A stretch of 64,000 nucleotides of DNA, taken from Streptomyces tsukubensis. Its GTDB lineage: Bacteria; Actinomycetota; Actinomycetes; Streptomycetales; Streptomycetaceae. The notes under the pieces are model-generated. The model ran no database searches, had not been told where the DNA came from, and saw only the letters and a program-made list of their open reading frames with translations. Numbering within the stretch: position 1 is the first letter of the stretch; each line of letters starts with the position of its first letter. The stretch spans positions 2,666,001 to 2,730,000 of the forward strand of contig NZ_CP045178.1 of assembly GCF_009296025.1 (NCBI RefSeq), in the 5' to 3' direction. Shown in pieces: positions 56,127-64,000 of this stretch. The translations under genes were made by a program, and so were the position numbers.

Positions 56127-57623
56127 TCAGGGCCTCAGCGTGTTCTCCCGTGTCACCTCGTGCTTGTCGAGCTTCGCGTCGTACGTCGCCAGCGGCTTCG
56201 CGGCCGACGGGTCCGCCTGGACGGCGGCGGGGGCGACGCCCGCCCAGTGCAGGACGCGCGCGGTGGCCTTGGCCTTCTCGGCGGGGACGAGGCCGGCCAC
56301 ATTGGCGCCGTGGTTGCCGCCGGGGGCCGTGTAGACGTAGCTGTCGTGGGTGCCCTTTCCGACACTGAAGCGCTCGGCGCCCCACGGGTCGTTCTCGCCG
56401 TAGACGAAGAGCATCCGGTCGGCGTGGTGGCGCACCCACGTGTCGATGTCCCGCATGGCGTGCTGCTCGAAACGCATCGGGATGGAACGGGGTACGAAGT
56501 TCCGCGGCGGCTGGTAGCCGTAGCGGCTCAGGCCCTTGAGGTGCGGGAGCTGAATCGTCGGGGAGCCGAGCTGGGTGCCCGCCTGGTAGTAGTAGGGCGT
56601 GTACGGCTCCAGGCCCTGGTCGGTGTAGGCGGACCAGCCGGAGATCTCGTCGACGTAGGCGAAGAGGTCCTGGTCGCTGACGGTCTTGGCGTCGGGCACG
56701 TCGGCGCAGTCCGCCGCCGTGCTGTACTGCCAGAAGCCCCACACCAGGTCGAGGACGACGGCCTCGTAGGCCTTGTCGAGGGTGCCGACGGTCGTGAAGG
56801 TGGCGCTGTTCTCCGCCGCGTAGTCGGCGTACTTCCGCTCCAGGGGCTTCCTGCGGATCAGCGCCTCGCGCTGCACGGCGTTCAGCTTGGCGCGGCATTC
56901 GGCGGTGCCGACCTTCTCGAAGAACCGGTCGTACGCCGAGTCCTCGTTGTTCACCACGTCGTTGGGGGCGACATAGGCGACCACGCCGTCCATGTCACGC
57001 GGGTAGAAACGCTCGTAGTAGGTGGCCGTCATGCCTCCCTTCGAGCCGCCCGTGGTCAGCCACTTCTTGCTGTAGATCTTCTTGAGGGCCGTGAAGACGC
57101 GGTGCTCGTCACTGGCGGCCTGCCGGATGTCCAGCTTCGACCAGTCGGTGGGGCTGGGGCGCGACGGCGTGAAGTAGCGGTACTCCAGGGAGACCTGGTT
57201 GCCGTCGATGATGCGCGTCGGCTCACTGCGGCTCGGGGTGGTGGAGACGTTGTAGCCGCCGGTGAAGAGGACGGTGGGGCGCGAGGTGTCCTTGTGCAGC
57301 ACGGTCAGCCGCTGTTCGAAAGTGCCCCTCGACGGGTGCTTGTGGTCGACCGGCTGGGTGTAGGAGAGGACGAAGTAGCGGTAGCCCTCGTAGGGCTTCT
57401 CCTCGATCAGGCTCATCCCCGGGACGGCCAGCAGCCTGTCCTTGATGTCGGCCGTGCCACTGTCGGCCGTACTGGTGTCGGCCGTGCTCGCGGTTTCCGC
57501 GGCCTTCCCGGTCTGTGTGTACGGCTCGGCGGCGGTGGCCGCTCCCGCCGTCGCACCGGCTCCCGCGCTCACGGTGCCTATGAGCACCGTGAGGGACAGC
57601 AACCATCTGAGCGCCCTGCGCAT
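56127..57623 (-). CDS. Secreted PS-10/S37-family peptidase
   Basis: 498 residues with signal peptide (LLSLTVLIGTVSAGAGATAG). Serine hydrolase motif WLTTGGSKGGMTATYYERF; Asp likely in FVYGENDPWGAERF and His in GGNHGANVAG. The family includes the prolyl tri/tetrapeptidyl aminopeptidase of Streptomyces mobaraensis, which trims transglutaminase. Should release short N-terminal peptides in the medium. ATG 57623; alone on its strand. Confidence 0.9.
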   Translation of the reverse strand: MRRALRWLLSLTVLIGTVSAGAGATAGAATAAEPYTQTGKAAETASTADTSTADSGTADIKDRLLAVPGMSLIEEKPYEGYRYFVLSYTQPVDHKHPSRGTFEQRLTVLHKDTSRPTVLFTGGYNVSTTPSRSEPTRIIDGNQVSLEYRYFTPSRPSPTDWSKLDIRQAASDEHRVFTALKKIYSKKWLTTGGSKGGMTATYYERFYPRDMDGVVAYVAPNDVVNNEDSAYDRFFEKVGTAECRAKLNAVQREALIRRKPLERKYADYAAENSATFTTVGTLDKAYEAVVLDLVWGFWQYSTAADCADVPDAKTVSDQDLFAYVDEISGWSAYTDQGLEPYTPYYYQAGTQLGSPTIQLPHLKGLSRYGYQPPRNFVPRSIPMRFEQHAMRDIDTWVRHHADRMLFVYGENDPWGAERFSVGKGTHDSYVYTAPGGNHGANVAGLVPAEKAKATARVLHWAGVAPAAVQADPSAAKPLATYDAKLDKHEVTRENTLRP

Positions 57624-57838
57624 TCGGCCTCCCTGTCGTCACGCCCCTGGGGTCACGAGCGTGATCGGGAACCTAGCGGTTCAACTCGGCTCACACCAGG
57701 GGCAGTCGGGGACAAACGGGGCCATGTGTGCCGGACGCCTCGGGAGGCGGTGGCGCTTCGCCCCTGTTTTTTGCGAATTCTGACCTGTGCGCCGGCCGGT
57801 CTCCTGCGGGTTCCGGAGTGTTCCAGGCGGGCGCGGCC

Positions 57839-58237
57839 TCAGCACAGGAACCATCCGGTGCGCCCCGACTTCTTGCCCACGGTGCCGGTGACCCGGATGC
57901 AGCGGTGTCCCGCGTGGACCCTGACGGGCCCCGCGTGCTTGGTGTACTTGCCCTTGTCACGCGCGGCCCGGCTGCCGCGCGCCTGGACGCTGACCGACAT
58001 GGTGACCCGGTGTCCCGGCTTCTTGGCGTAGGTCACCACGCACACGTAGCTGCCACTGCGGTAGACCCGCACCTTGCCGGTACCGAAGGCCACGATCTTG
58101 ACCAGGTGACCCGCGCAGAGCGAGGAGGCGTGGGCACGGGTCGTACCGGGCCCCGTGAGCGCGAGGAGGAACGAGACCGCGACCAGGGCGGCGCCGAGCA
58201 CCGTCCGCCGCCGCACCCCACCGCCGCTTCTGTTCAC
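57839..58237 (-). CDS. Small secreted basic protein of unknown function
   Basis: 132 residues from GTG 58237, which is preceded by GGGAGGGG. A signal sequence (GAALVAVSFLLALTG) ends near AHA. The mature part of about 95 residues has four cysteines and is rich in Lys, Arg and Gly (YVCVVTYAKKPGHRVTM); it ends GRTGWFLC. I do not recognise it. The last Cys is the C-terminal residue, so a closing disulfide is likely. Confidence 0.65.
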   Translation of the reverse strand: MNRSGGGVRRRTVLGAALVAVSFLLALTGPGTTRAHASSLCAGHLVKIVAFGTGKVRVYRSGSYVCVVTYAKKPGHRVTMSVSVQARGSRAARDKGKYTKHAGPVRVHAGHRCIRVTGTVGKKSGRTGWFLC

Positions 58238-58328
58238 CTTTGCCCCTCCCGTCACTTCCGTCCCCAGCGTACTGATGTACGGACGCACCCCGGGCCCCGG
58301 ACGGTTGCGTACCGCGGGGCCCCCGGGC

Positions 58329-58364
58329 GCACGGGAAGGGGGGCGTTCCCTTCCCGTGCTTTTT
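58329..58364 (+). terminator. Canonical plus-strand terminator without a plus-strand gene
   Basis: Perfect 12-bp stem (GCACGGGAAGGG at 58329-58340 with 58348-58359), 7-base loop and five T at 58360-58364. The genes on both sides run on the minus strand. Confidence 0.8.
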
Positions 58365-58575
<211 letters not shown>

Positions 58576-58609
58576 CAGGACAAGGGCGGGGTCAGCCGGT
58601 GCGTGCGGG

Positions 58610-61600
58610 TCAGCCCGAGGTGGTGAACTCCGGTTCCGCGTCGCCGGTCCCTCCGTCGGGGTCCTGGTGGTCCCTGTCCGTGTGCTCGCCGGTGAAGGTG
58701 CGCCACAGCCTCGCGTACTTCCCGTCGAGCGCCAGCAGCTCGTCGTGCGTACCGTCCTCGGCCACCCGCCCCTGGTCCATGACGACCACACGGTCGGCGC
58801 GGGCAGCCGTGGTGAGGCGGTGGGCGACGACGAGCGTGGTGCGGCTGCCCGCGACCCGGTCGGTCGCCTGGTTGACCTGGGCCTCACTGGCGAGGTCGAG
58901 GGCGGCGGTGGCCTCGTCGAGCAGCAGGATGTCGGGGTCCACCAGCTCGGCGCGGGCCAGCGCGATGAGCTGACGCTGTCCCGCGGAGAGGTTGCGTCCG
59001 CGCTCGGTCACCTCGTGCAGGTAGCCGCCTTCGAGGGTGGCGACCATGTCGTGGGCGCCGACCGCGCGCGACGCCGCCTCCACCTCGGCATCGGTCGCGC
59101 CGGGCCGCCCGTAGGAGATGGCGTCCCTGATCGTCCCTTCGAAGAGGTACGCCTCCTGCGGGACCACCCCTAGGTGGTGGCGGTACGACGTCATGTCGAG
59201 GTCACGCAGATCGGTGCCGTCGACGGTGACGCGTCCGCCCGTGGGGTCGTAGAAGCGGGCCACGAGTTTGACGAGGGTCGACTTGCCCGCACCGGTCTCG
59301 CCGACGAAGGCCACGGTCTGTCCCGCGGGTATCCGCAGGTCGACGCCGACGAGGGCGGTCTCCGCGTCGTCCTCGCCGCCGTAGCGGAAGTCGACCATCT
59401 CGAAGGCGAGGTCCCCCTTGAGCGACCGCACCGGCAGCGGACTGTCGGCCTCGGCGGTCGAGGTCGGTTCGACCAGCAGCTCCTGGATGCGGCCGAGCGA
59501 GACGGTCGCCTGCTGGTAGCCGTCGAATACCTGCGAGAGCTGTTGTACGGGGGCGAAGAACAGGTCGATGTAGAGGAGGTATGCGACGAGCGCGCCCGTG
59601 GTGAGCGTGCCCGCGTCGACACGGCCCGCCCCGACGATCAGCACCAGGGCGGTGGCGACGGCGGAGAGGAGCTGGACGAACGGGAAGTAGACCGAGATCA
59701 GCCACTGGCCGCGGGTCCGGGCGTCCCGGTAGCTGCGGGCGTCCCTGGAGAAGCGTTCCAGCCCGGAGTGCTCCCGCCGGAACGCCTGGACGATCCGCAG
59801 TCCGGCCACTGACTCCTGAAGCCCGGCGTTGACGGCGGATATCCGCTCGCGCGCCAGCTCGTACGCCTTGACGCTGCGCCTGCGGAAGAAGAACGTGCCG
59901 ATGATCAGCACCGGAAGCGTCGCGAAGACGACCAGGGCGAGCTGTAGGTCGATGACGAGCAGCGCGACCATGATGCCGAAGAAGGTGACGACGGAGACGA
60001 AGGCGGTGACCAGACCCGTCTGGAGGAAGCTGGAGAGCGCGTCGACGTCGGTCGTCATCCTCGTCATGATGCGGCCGGTCAGCTCACGCTCGTAGTAGTC
60101 GAGACCGAGCCGCTGGAGGTGGGCGAAGATCTTCAGGCGCAGTGAGTAGAGGACCCGCTCGCCCGTCCTGCCCGTCATGCGGTTCTCACCGATCTGGGCC
60201 GCCCACTGGACGAGCACGGCGACGAGGCCGAGCCCGGCCGCCGTCCAGACCGCCCCGAGGGCGAGCCGCTGGACGCCGTCGTCGATGCCGTGCCTGATCA
60301 GCACGGGGAGGGCCAGACCGAGCCCCGCGTCGACCGCGACCAGCAGCAGGCTGATGAGCAACGGCTTCCCGAAGCCCCGCAGGAGCCTGCGCAGCCCGTA
60401 GGAGTCCTCGGAGGAGACCGCGCGGGCCTCGTCCACCGAGGGGGTGTCTGTGGCCGGTGGCAGCGCCTCGACCTGGGCGAGGAGTTCCGGGGTCGACGGC
60501 ATGCCCGCGAGCGCGTTGTCCCTGGGCCTGTCGTCGCGTATCCAGAGTTCGGGGGTGACGCCCCGCTCCACGTCGAACTCCGCGTCGAGCTCCGCGCGGA
60601 CCGTGGTGTCCTCGGGGAGTTCGGTCGGCAGGGTGTGGCCAGGTGAGACCCCGCCGAGCTCGTCGGGGTCGGTGAGGAGCCTGCGGAAGAGCGCGGAACG
60701 CTTCTGCAACTCCTCGTAGGTGCCGACGTCGGAGAGCCTGCCCTTGTCGAGGACGGCGATCCTGTCGGCGAGGCCGAGGGTGGAGCGGCGGTGGGCGACG
60801 AGCAGGGTCGTACGCCCGGCCATGACTGAGCGCAGCGCCTCGTGTATCTCGTGCTCCACACGGGCGTCGACGGCGGAGGTCGCGTCGTCGAGGACGAGCA
60901 GCCGGGGGTCGGCGAGGATCGCGCGGGCCAGCGCGACCCGCTGGCGCTGGCCTCCCGAGAGGGTGAGGCCCTGCTCGCCGACCTTGGTGTCGTACCCCTT
61001 GGGCAGGTCGGAGATGAAGCCGTGGGCCTGGGCGGCGCGCGCGGCGGTCTCGATCTCGTCCTGGGTGGCGTCCGGGCGGCCGTAGGCGATGTTGTCGCGG
61101 ACCGAGTCGGAGAAGAGGAAGGAGTCCTCGGGGACGAGGCCGATGGCGGCGCGCAGCGACTCCATGGTCAGCTCGCGCACGTCGTGGCCGCCGACGAGGA
61201 CCGCGCCGTGGTGGACGTCGTAGAGACGCGGGAGCAGCAGCGACACGGTGGATTTGCCGCTTCCGGAGGAGCCGACGACAGCGACGGTCTCGCCCGCCCC
61301 GATCTCCAGGCTGAAGCCGTCGAGTACGGGACGGTTCTCCTCGTAGGCGAAGCTCACGCCGTCGAACTCGACGGTGGCGGGGGCGTCGGCGGGCAGTTCC
61401 TTGGTGCCGTCCTCGAAGGTGGGCTCGGTGTCGATCAGTTCGAGGACGCGCTCGACGCCCGCGCGGGCCTGCTGGCCGACGGTGAGGACGACGGCGAGCA
61501 TCCGCACGGGTCCGACGAGCTGCGCGAGGTAGGAGGAGAAGGCGACGAAGGTGCCCAGCGTGATGTGGCCGCGCACCGCGAGCCAGCCGCCGAGGGCCAG

Positions 61601-62437
61601 CATCGCGACCTGGCCGAGGGCGGGGACCGCCTGGAGCGCGGGGGTGTACTTGGCGTTCAGCCGGATGGTGCGGAGCCGCCCCGCGAAGAGTTTGCGGCCG
61701 ACCTCGCGGAGCTTGCCCGTCTCCTGGTCCTCCTGGCCGAACCCTTTGACGACCCGTACGCCGGAGACGGCTCCGTCGACGACGCCCGCGACGGCGGCGG
61801 CCTGTGCCTGGGAGTACCAGGTGGCGGGGTGGAGCTTGCTGCGGCTGCGGCGCGCGATGAAGTAGATGGCGGGGGCGACGGCGAGGGCGACCAGGGTCAG
61901 CGGCAGTGAGAGCGACGCCATGATCACGAGGGACATGACGAAGAGCAGCATGTTGCCGATGGTCATCGGCATCATGAAGAGCAGCCCCTGGATGAGCTGG
62001 AGGTCGCTCGTGGCCCGGCCGACGACCTGCCCCGTGGACAGTTCGTCCTGCCTGCGCCCGTCGAGCCGGGTGATCGTCCTGTACATCTCGGTGCGCAGGT
62101 CGTACTGGACGTCGAGCGCGAGGCGCCCGCCGTAGAAGCGCCTGACGTAGGCCGTGATGTAGACGAGGACGGCCGCGCCGACAAGGGCGCCGGCCCAGGT
62201 GCCCATGGAGCGGCTGCCGTCCCCGATCACGTCATCGATGATGATCTTCGTGATGAGGGGGACGAGGGCCATGACGGCCATGCCGACGAGCGAGGCGCCG
62301 AGCGAGAGGATCACATCGCGGCGGTAGCGCCAGGCGTATCCGGCGAGCCGCCTCGCCCACCCCTTTTCGAGGGCGCCGACCGCGTCTTCCGCGCCGGTCG
62401 CCCCGCCTGTGTGATCCCGTGTCCGCCGTGCCGCCAC
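58610..62437 (-). CDS. Fused two-half ABC exporter
   Basis: 1275 residues: two complete membrane-ATPase halves in one chain. Half 1: six membrane segments (residues 40-310), Walker [10 protein letters not shown], signature [12 protein letters not shown], Walker [13 protein letters not shown], in which Asp replaces the catalytic Glu. A linker of about 90 acidic residues follows. Half 2: six segments, Walker [10 protein letters not shown], signature [12 protein letters not shown], Walker [13 protein letters not shown]. One normal and one degenerate ATP site is typical of heterodimeric exporters, here joined covalently. Substrate unknown, probably lipid or drug. ATG 62437. No partner genes; the gap 62438-62746 holds nothing seen. 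Confidence 0.93.
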   Translation of the reverse strand: MAARRTRDHTGGATGAEDAVGALEKGWARRLAGYAWRYRRDVILSLGASLVGMAVMALVPLITKIIIDDVIGDGSRSMGTWAGALVGAAVLVYITAYVRRFYGGRLALDVQYDLRTEMYRTITRLDGRRQDELSTGQVVGRATSDLQLIQGLLFMMPMTIGNMLLFVMSLVIMASLSLPLTLVALAVAPAIYFIARRSRSKLHPATWYSQAQAAAVAGVVDGAVSGVRVVKGFGQEDQETGKLREVGRKLFAGRLRTIRLNAKYTPALQAVPALGQVAMLALGGWLAVRGHITLGTFVAFSSYLAQLVGPVRMLAVVLTVGQQARAGVERVLELIDTEPTFEDGTKELPADAPATVEFDGVSFAYEENRPVLDGFSLEIGAGETVAVVGSSGSGKSTVSLLLPRLYDVHHGAVLVGGHDVRELTMESLRAAIGLVPEDSFLFSDSVRDNIAYGRPDATQDEIETAARAAQAHGFISDLPKGYDTKVGEQGLTLSGGQRQRVALARAILADPRLLVLDDATSAVDARVEHEIHEALRSVMAGRTTLLVAHRRSTLGLADRIAVLDKGRLSDVGTYEELQKRSALFRRLLTDPDELGGVSPGHTLPTELPEDTTVRAELDAEFDVERGVTPELWIRDDRPRDNALAGMPSTPELLAQVEALPPATDTPSVDEARAVSSEDSYGLRRLLRGFGKPLLISLLLVAVDAGLGLALPVLIRHGIDDGVQRLALGAVWTAAGLGLVAVLVQWAAQIGENRMTGRTGERVLYSLRLKIFAHLQRLGLDYYERELTGRIMTRMTTDVDALSSFLQTGLVTAFVSVVTFFGIMVALLVIDLQLALVVFATLPVLIIGTFFFRRRSVKAYELARERISAVNAGLQESVAGLRIVQAFRREHSGLERFSRDARSYRDARTRGQWLISVYFPFVQLLSAVATALVLIVGAGRVDAGTLTTGALVAYLLYIDLFFAPVQQLSQVFDGYQQATVSLGRIQELLVEPTSTAEADSPLPVRSLKGDLAFEMVDFRYGGEDDAETALVGVDLRIPAGQTVAFVGETGAGKSTLVKLVARFYDPTGGRVTVDGTDLRDLDMTSYRHHLGVVPQEAYLFEGTIRDAISYGRPGATDAEVEAASRAVGAHDMVATLEGGYLHEVTERGRNLSAGQRQLIALARAELVDPDILLLDEATAALDLASEAQVNQATDRVAGSRTTLVVAHRLTTAARADRVVVMDQGRVAEDGTHDELLALDGKYARLWRTFTGEHTDRDHQDPDGGTGDAEPEFTTSG

Positions 62438-62746
62438 ATGTGCCTCCAGCCGTTCCGTGTCGCCGCAGGCACCAACACGGCTTCATACGGATTTCATCCC
62501 ACTGTCACAAAAGCGGGCAGGGCGTACGGACGTACAGGGGCGCGCGACGGGGCGTACCGGAGCGCGGGCGACCGGACGTACGGGGCTGTGGACGGCAGGG
62601 GTCGCGGAGGTCGGGACGGCCAGGGAGGCCAGGGAGGTCGACTGAACGGCGGCCCCGTAGTGGGGCCGGGCGGGTGGCGCCGGTCGGGCGGTCCCGGCCG
62701 GCGGCCGTCGGCGCGCCCTTGGCGGGGCGTCCGCCCGCCCCGCCGC

Positions 62747-64000
62747 TCACCCCAGATGGGTGGGGGCGAACATCCGCAGGTGCGCGGGGAGGACGACGAC
62801 CGAGGGGCCGGGCTCAGCCAGGGCCTTCGTCAGGTCGTCCTTGAGCGACTCCGGCGTCGAGCGGATCGCGGTGACACCGAAGGACTCGGCGAGCGCGACG
62901 AAGTCGGGGCGCGTCAGCTCCGTCCCCGTGGCCTCGCCGAAGGTGTCCTTCATGTACTCGCGCAGGATGCCGTAGCCGCCGTCGTCGACGATGAGCCAGG
63001 TCACCGGCAGGCCGTACTGGGCCGCCGTGGCCAGTTCGGCCAGCGAGTACATCGCACCCCCGTCGCCCGATACGGCCAGCACGGGCCCCGTCGGGTCGGC
63101 GACCGCCGCACCCAGGGCGGCGGGGAAGGCGTAGCCGAGGCCACCCGCGCCCTGGGCCGAGTGCATGGTGCCAGGACGGCGGGCGTCGAAGGCCGACCAC
63201 GCCCAGTACGCCAGGATCGTCATGTCCCAGAAGCTCGGCGCCGTGTCGGGCAGGGCGGCCCGTACGGAGGCCAGGAGTTCCTGCTCAAGGTTGAGGTGCT
63301 GACTGTCGACGCGTTCGCGGACCAGGTCCAGTACGCGCCGTACGCGCTCGGGGGCCTTCGGGTCCTCGCGTTCCGGAACCGTTTCGAGCAGCGCTGTCAG
63401 GGCGAGGCGGGCATCCGCGTGGATGCCGAGCGCCGGGTGGTTGGACTCCAGCTTGCCCGCGTCCGCCTCGATCTGGATGATCCGGCCGCGCGGGGCGAAG
63501 GTGTGGTAGTTCGAGGAGAGTTCACCGAGGCCGCTGCCGACGACGAGCAGGACGTCCGCGTCCTCAAGGAAGTCGGTGGTGTGCCGGTCCTCGATCCAGG
63601 ACTGGAGCGAGAGCGGGTGTTCCCAGGGGAACGCGCCCTTGCCGCCGAAGGTGGTGACCACGGGGAGGTCCAGCCGCTCCGCGAGGGCACGCAGTTTGCC
63701 GGCCGCGTCGGCTCGTACGACACCGCCGCCCGCGATGACGGCGGGGCGCTCGGCCTCGGCGAGAAGGTGGGCGGCGACTGCCGTCAGCTCGGGGCGCGGG
63801 ACCAGGTCGTGCGGGTCGGCGTCCATGGCGGTGACGACCGGCAGGACCGTCTCGGCCAGCAGGACGTCCTCGGGGATCTCGACCCAGACGGGGCCGTGCG
63901 GCGCCGTCAGCGCGGACTCCCAGGCCGCCGCGATGGCGGAGGGGATCTGCGAGGCCGTACGGACCGGGTGGGTGGACTTCACGACCCCGCGGAAGGACGC
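62747..64000 (-). CDS. ThDP-dependent enzyme, acetolactate-synthase-like (5' end cut)
   Basis: The frame is open to base 64000, so the N-terminal part is outside the window; about 417 codons remain. Present: the central domain (PAVIAGGGVVRADAAGKLRA, VVTTFGGKGAFPWEHPLSL) and the ThDP-binding domain with VLAVSGDGGAMYSLAELATA and the closing DDGGYGILREYM. Similar to acetolactate synthase large subunits and related carboligases. Without the N-terminus and neighbours, true acetohydroxyacid synthase cannot be told from a paralogue; no small subunit gene lies downstream. Confidence 0.88.
   Translation of the reverse strand, partial: ASFRGVVKSTHPVRTASQIPSAIAAAWESALTAPHGPVWVEIPEDVLLAETVLPVVTAMDADPHDLVPRPELTAVAAHLLAEAERPAVIAGGGVVRADAAGKLRALAERLDLPVVTTFGGKGAFPWEHPLSLQSWIEDRHTTDFLEDADVLLVVGSGLGELSSNYHTFAPRGRIIQIEADAGKLESNHPALGIHADARLALTALLETVPEREDPKAPERVRRVLDLVRERVDSQHLNLEQELLASVRAALPDTAPSFWDMTILAYWAWSAFDARRPGTMHSAQGAGGLGYAFPAALGAAVADPTGPVLAVSGDGGAMYSLAELATAAQYGLPVTWLIVDDGGYGILREYMKDTFGEATGTELTRPDFVALAESFGVTAIRSTPESLKDDLTKALAEPGPSVVVLPAHLRMFAPTHLG

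Overview
The window is a high-GC actinobacterial chromosome segment, almost certainly Streptomyces. Coding regions have G or C in nearly every third codon position. GTG starts and G-rich ribosome binding sites are common, and several families are typical of the genus: XRE/DUF397 pairs, a NarL-type two-component system with an ABC exporter, a PS-10/S37 secreted peptidase, LppU-like lipoproteins, and iol and copper loci.

Layout. (1) 1-737: the 5' end of a dynamin-like GTPase (minus strand, running off the left edge) and a tRNA-Arg(TCT) with its terminator. (2) About 740-8350: a mosaic accessory region behind the tRNA. It holds a broken protein with an Mrr-type N-terminus, a CBS pair and a HEPN-like end (in-frame stop plus G8 frameshift), two gene fragments facing each other, a two-gene cassette with a PD-(D/E)XK-like nuclease, a Fic protein with its own operator-like palindrome, a broken tyrosine integrase and a DUF234-type ATPase behind 16-bp-phased repeats. 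I regard this as a decaying island with defence or toxin character. (3) 8.4-11.5 kb: secreted GH92 mannosidase with two LacI-like operators. (4) 11.5-16.2 kb: ABC exporter divergent from a response regulator and sensor kinase. (5) 16.3-19.7 kb: a small unknown protein, an XRE/DUF397 pair and a flavoprotein. (6) 19.9-23.6 kb: ABC permease plus an unusual secreted-hydrolase/ABC-ATPase fusion.

(7) 24-32.1 kb: myo-inositol catabolism (mmsA, iolD, iolB, a Cgl0159-like aldolase, iolC; divergent IolE/IolI-like gene) with a strong promoter visible between iolC and the divergent gene. (8) 32.2-36.1 kb: methyltransferase, thioredoxin-reductase-like flavoprotein, small HTH protein, zinc alcohol dehydrogenase. 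(9) 36.5-40.7 kb: PrsW-like protease, then copper chaperone and copper ATPase behind a CsoR-type box that overlaps the end of the protease gene. (10) 41.5-45.4 kb: citrate synthase and RecD2-like helicase.

(11) 45.9-51.8 kb: a second sugar/polyol locus (TIM-barrel isomerase, DUF993, Gfo/Idh/MocA oxidoreductase; divergent LacI regulator and a second isomerase) with a LacI-type operator between the two arms. (12) 51.9-58.3 kb: SRPBCC protein, Tat-exported GH3 enzyme, lipoprotein with a collagen-like linker, secreted S37 peptidase, small secreted basic protein. (13) 58.6-64 kb: fused two-half ABC exporter and a ThDP-dependent enzyme cut by the right edge.

Non-coding space is unusually rich in short tandem repeats (6-39 bp units) and long GC-rich hairpins at gene ends. 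No CRISPR array, rRNA or intact insertion sequence was seen. All function calls come from reading motifs by eye; no database search was possible.
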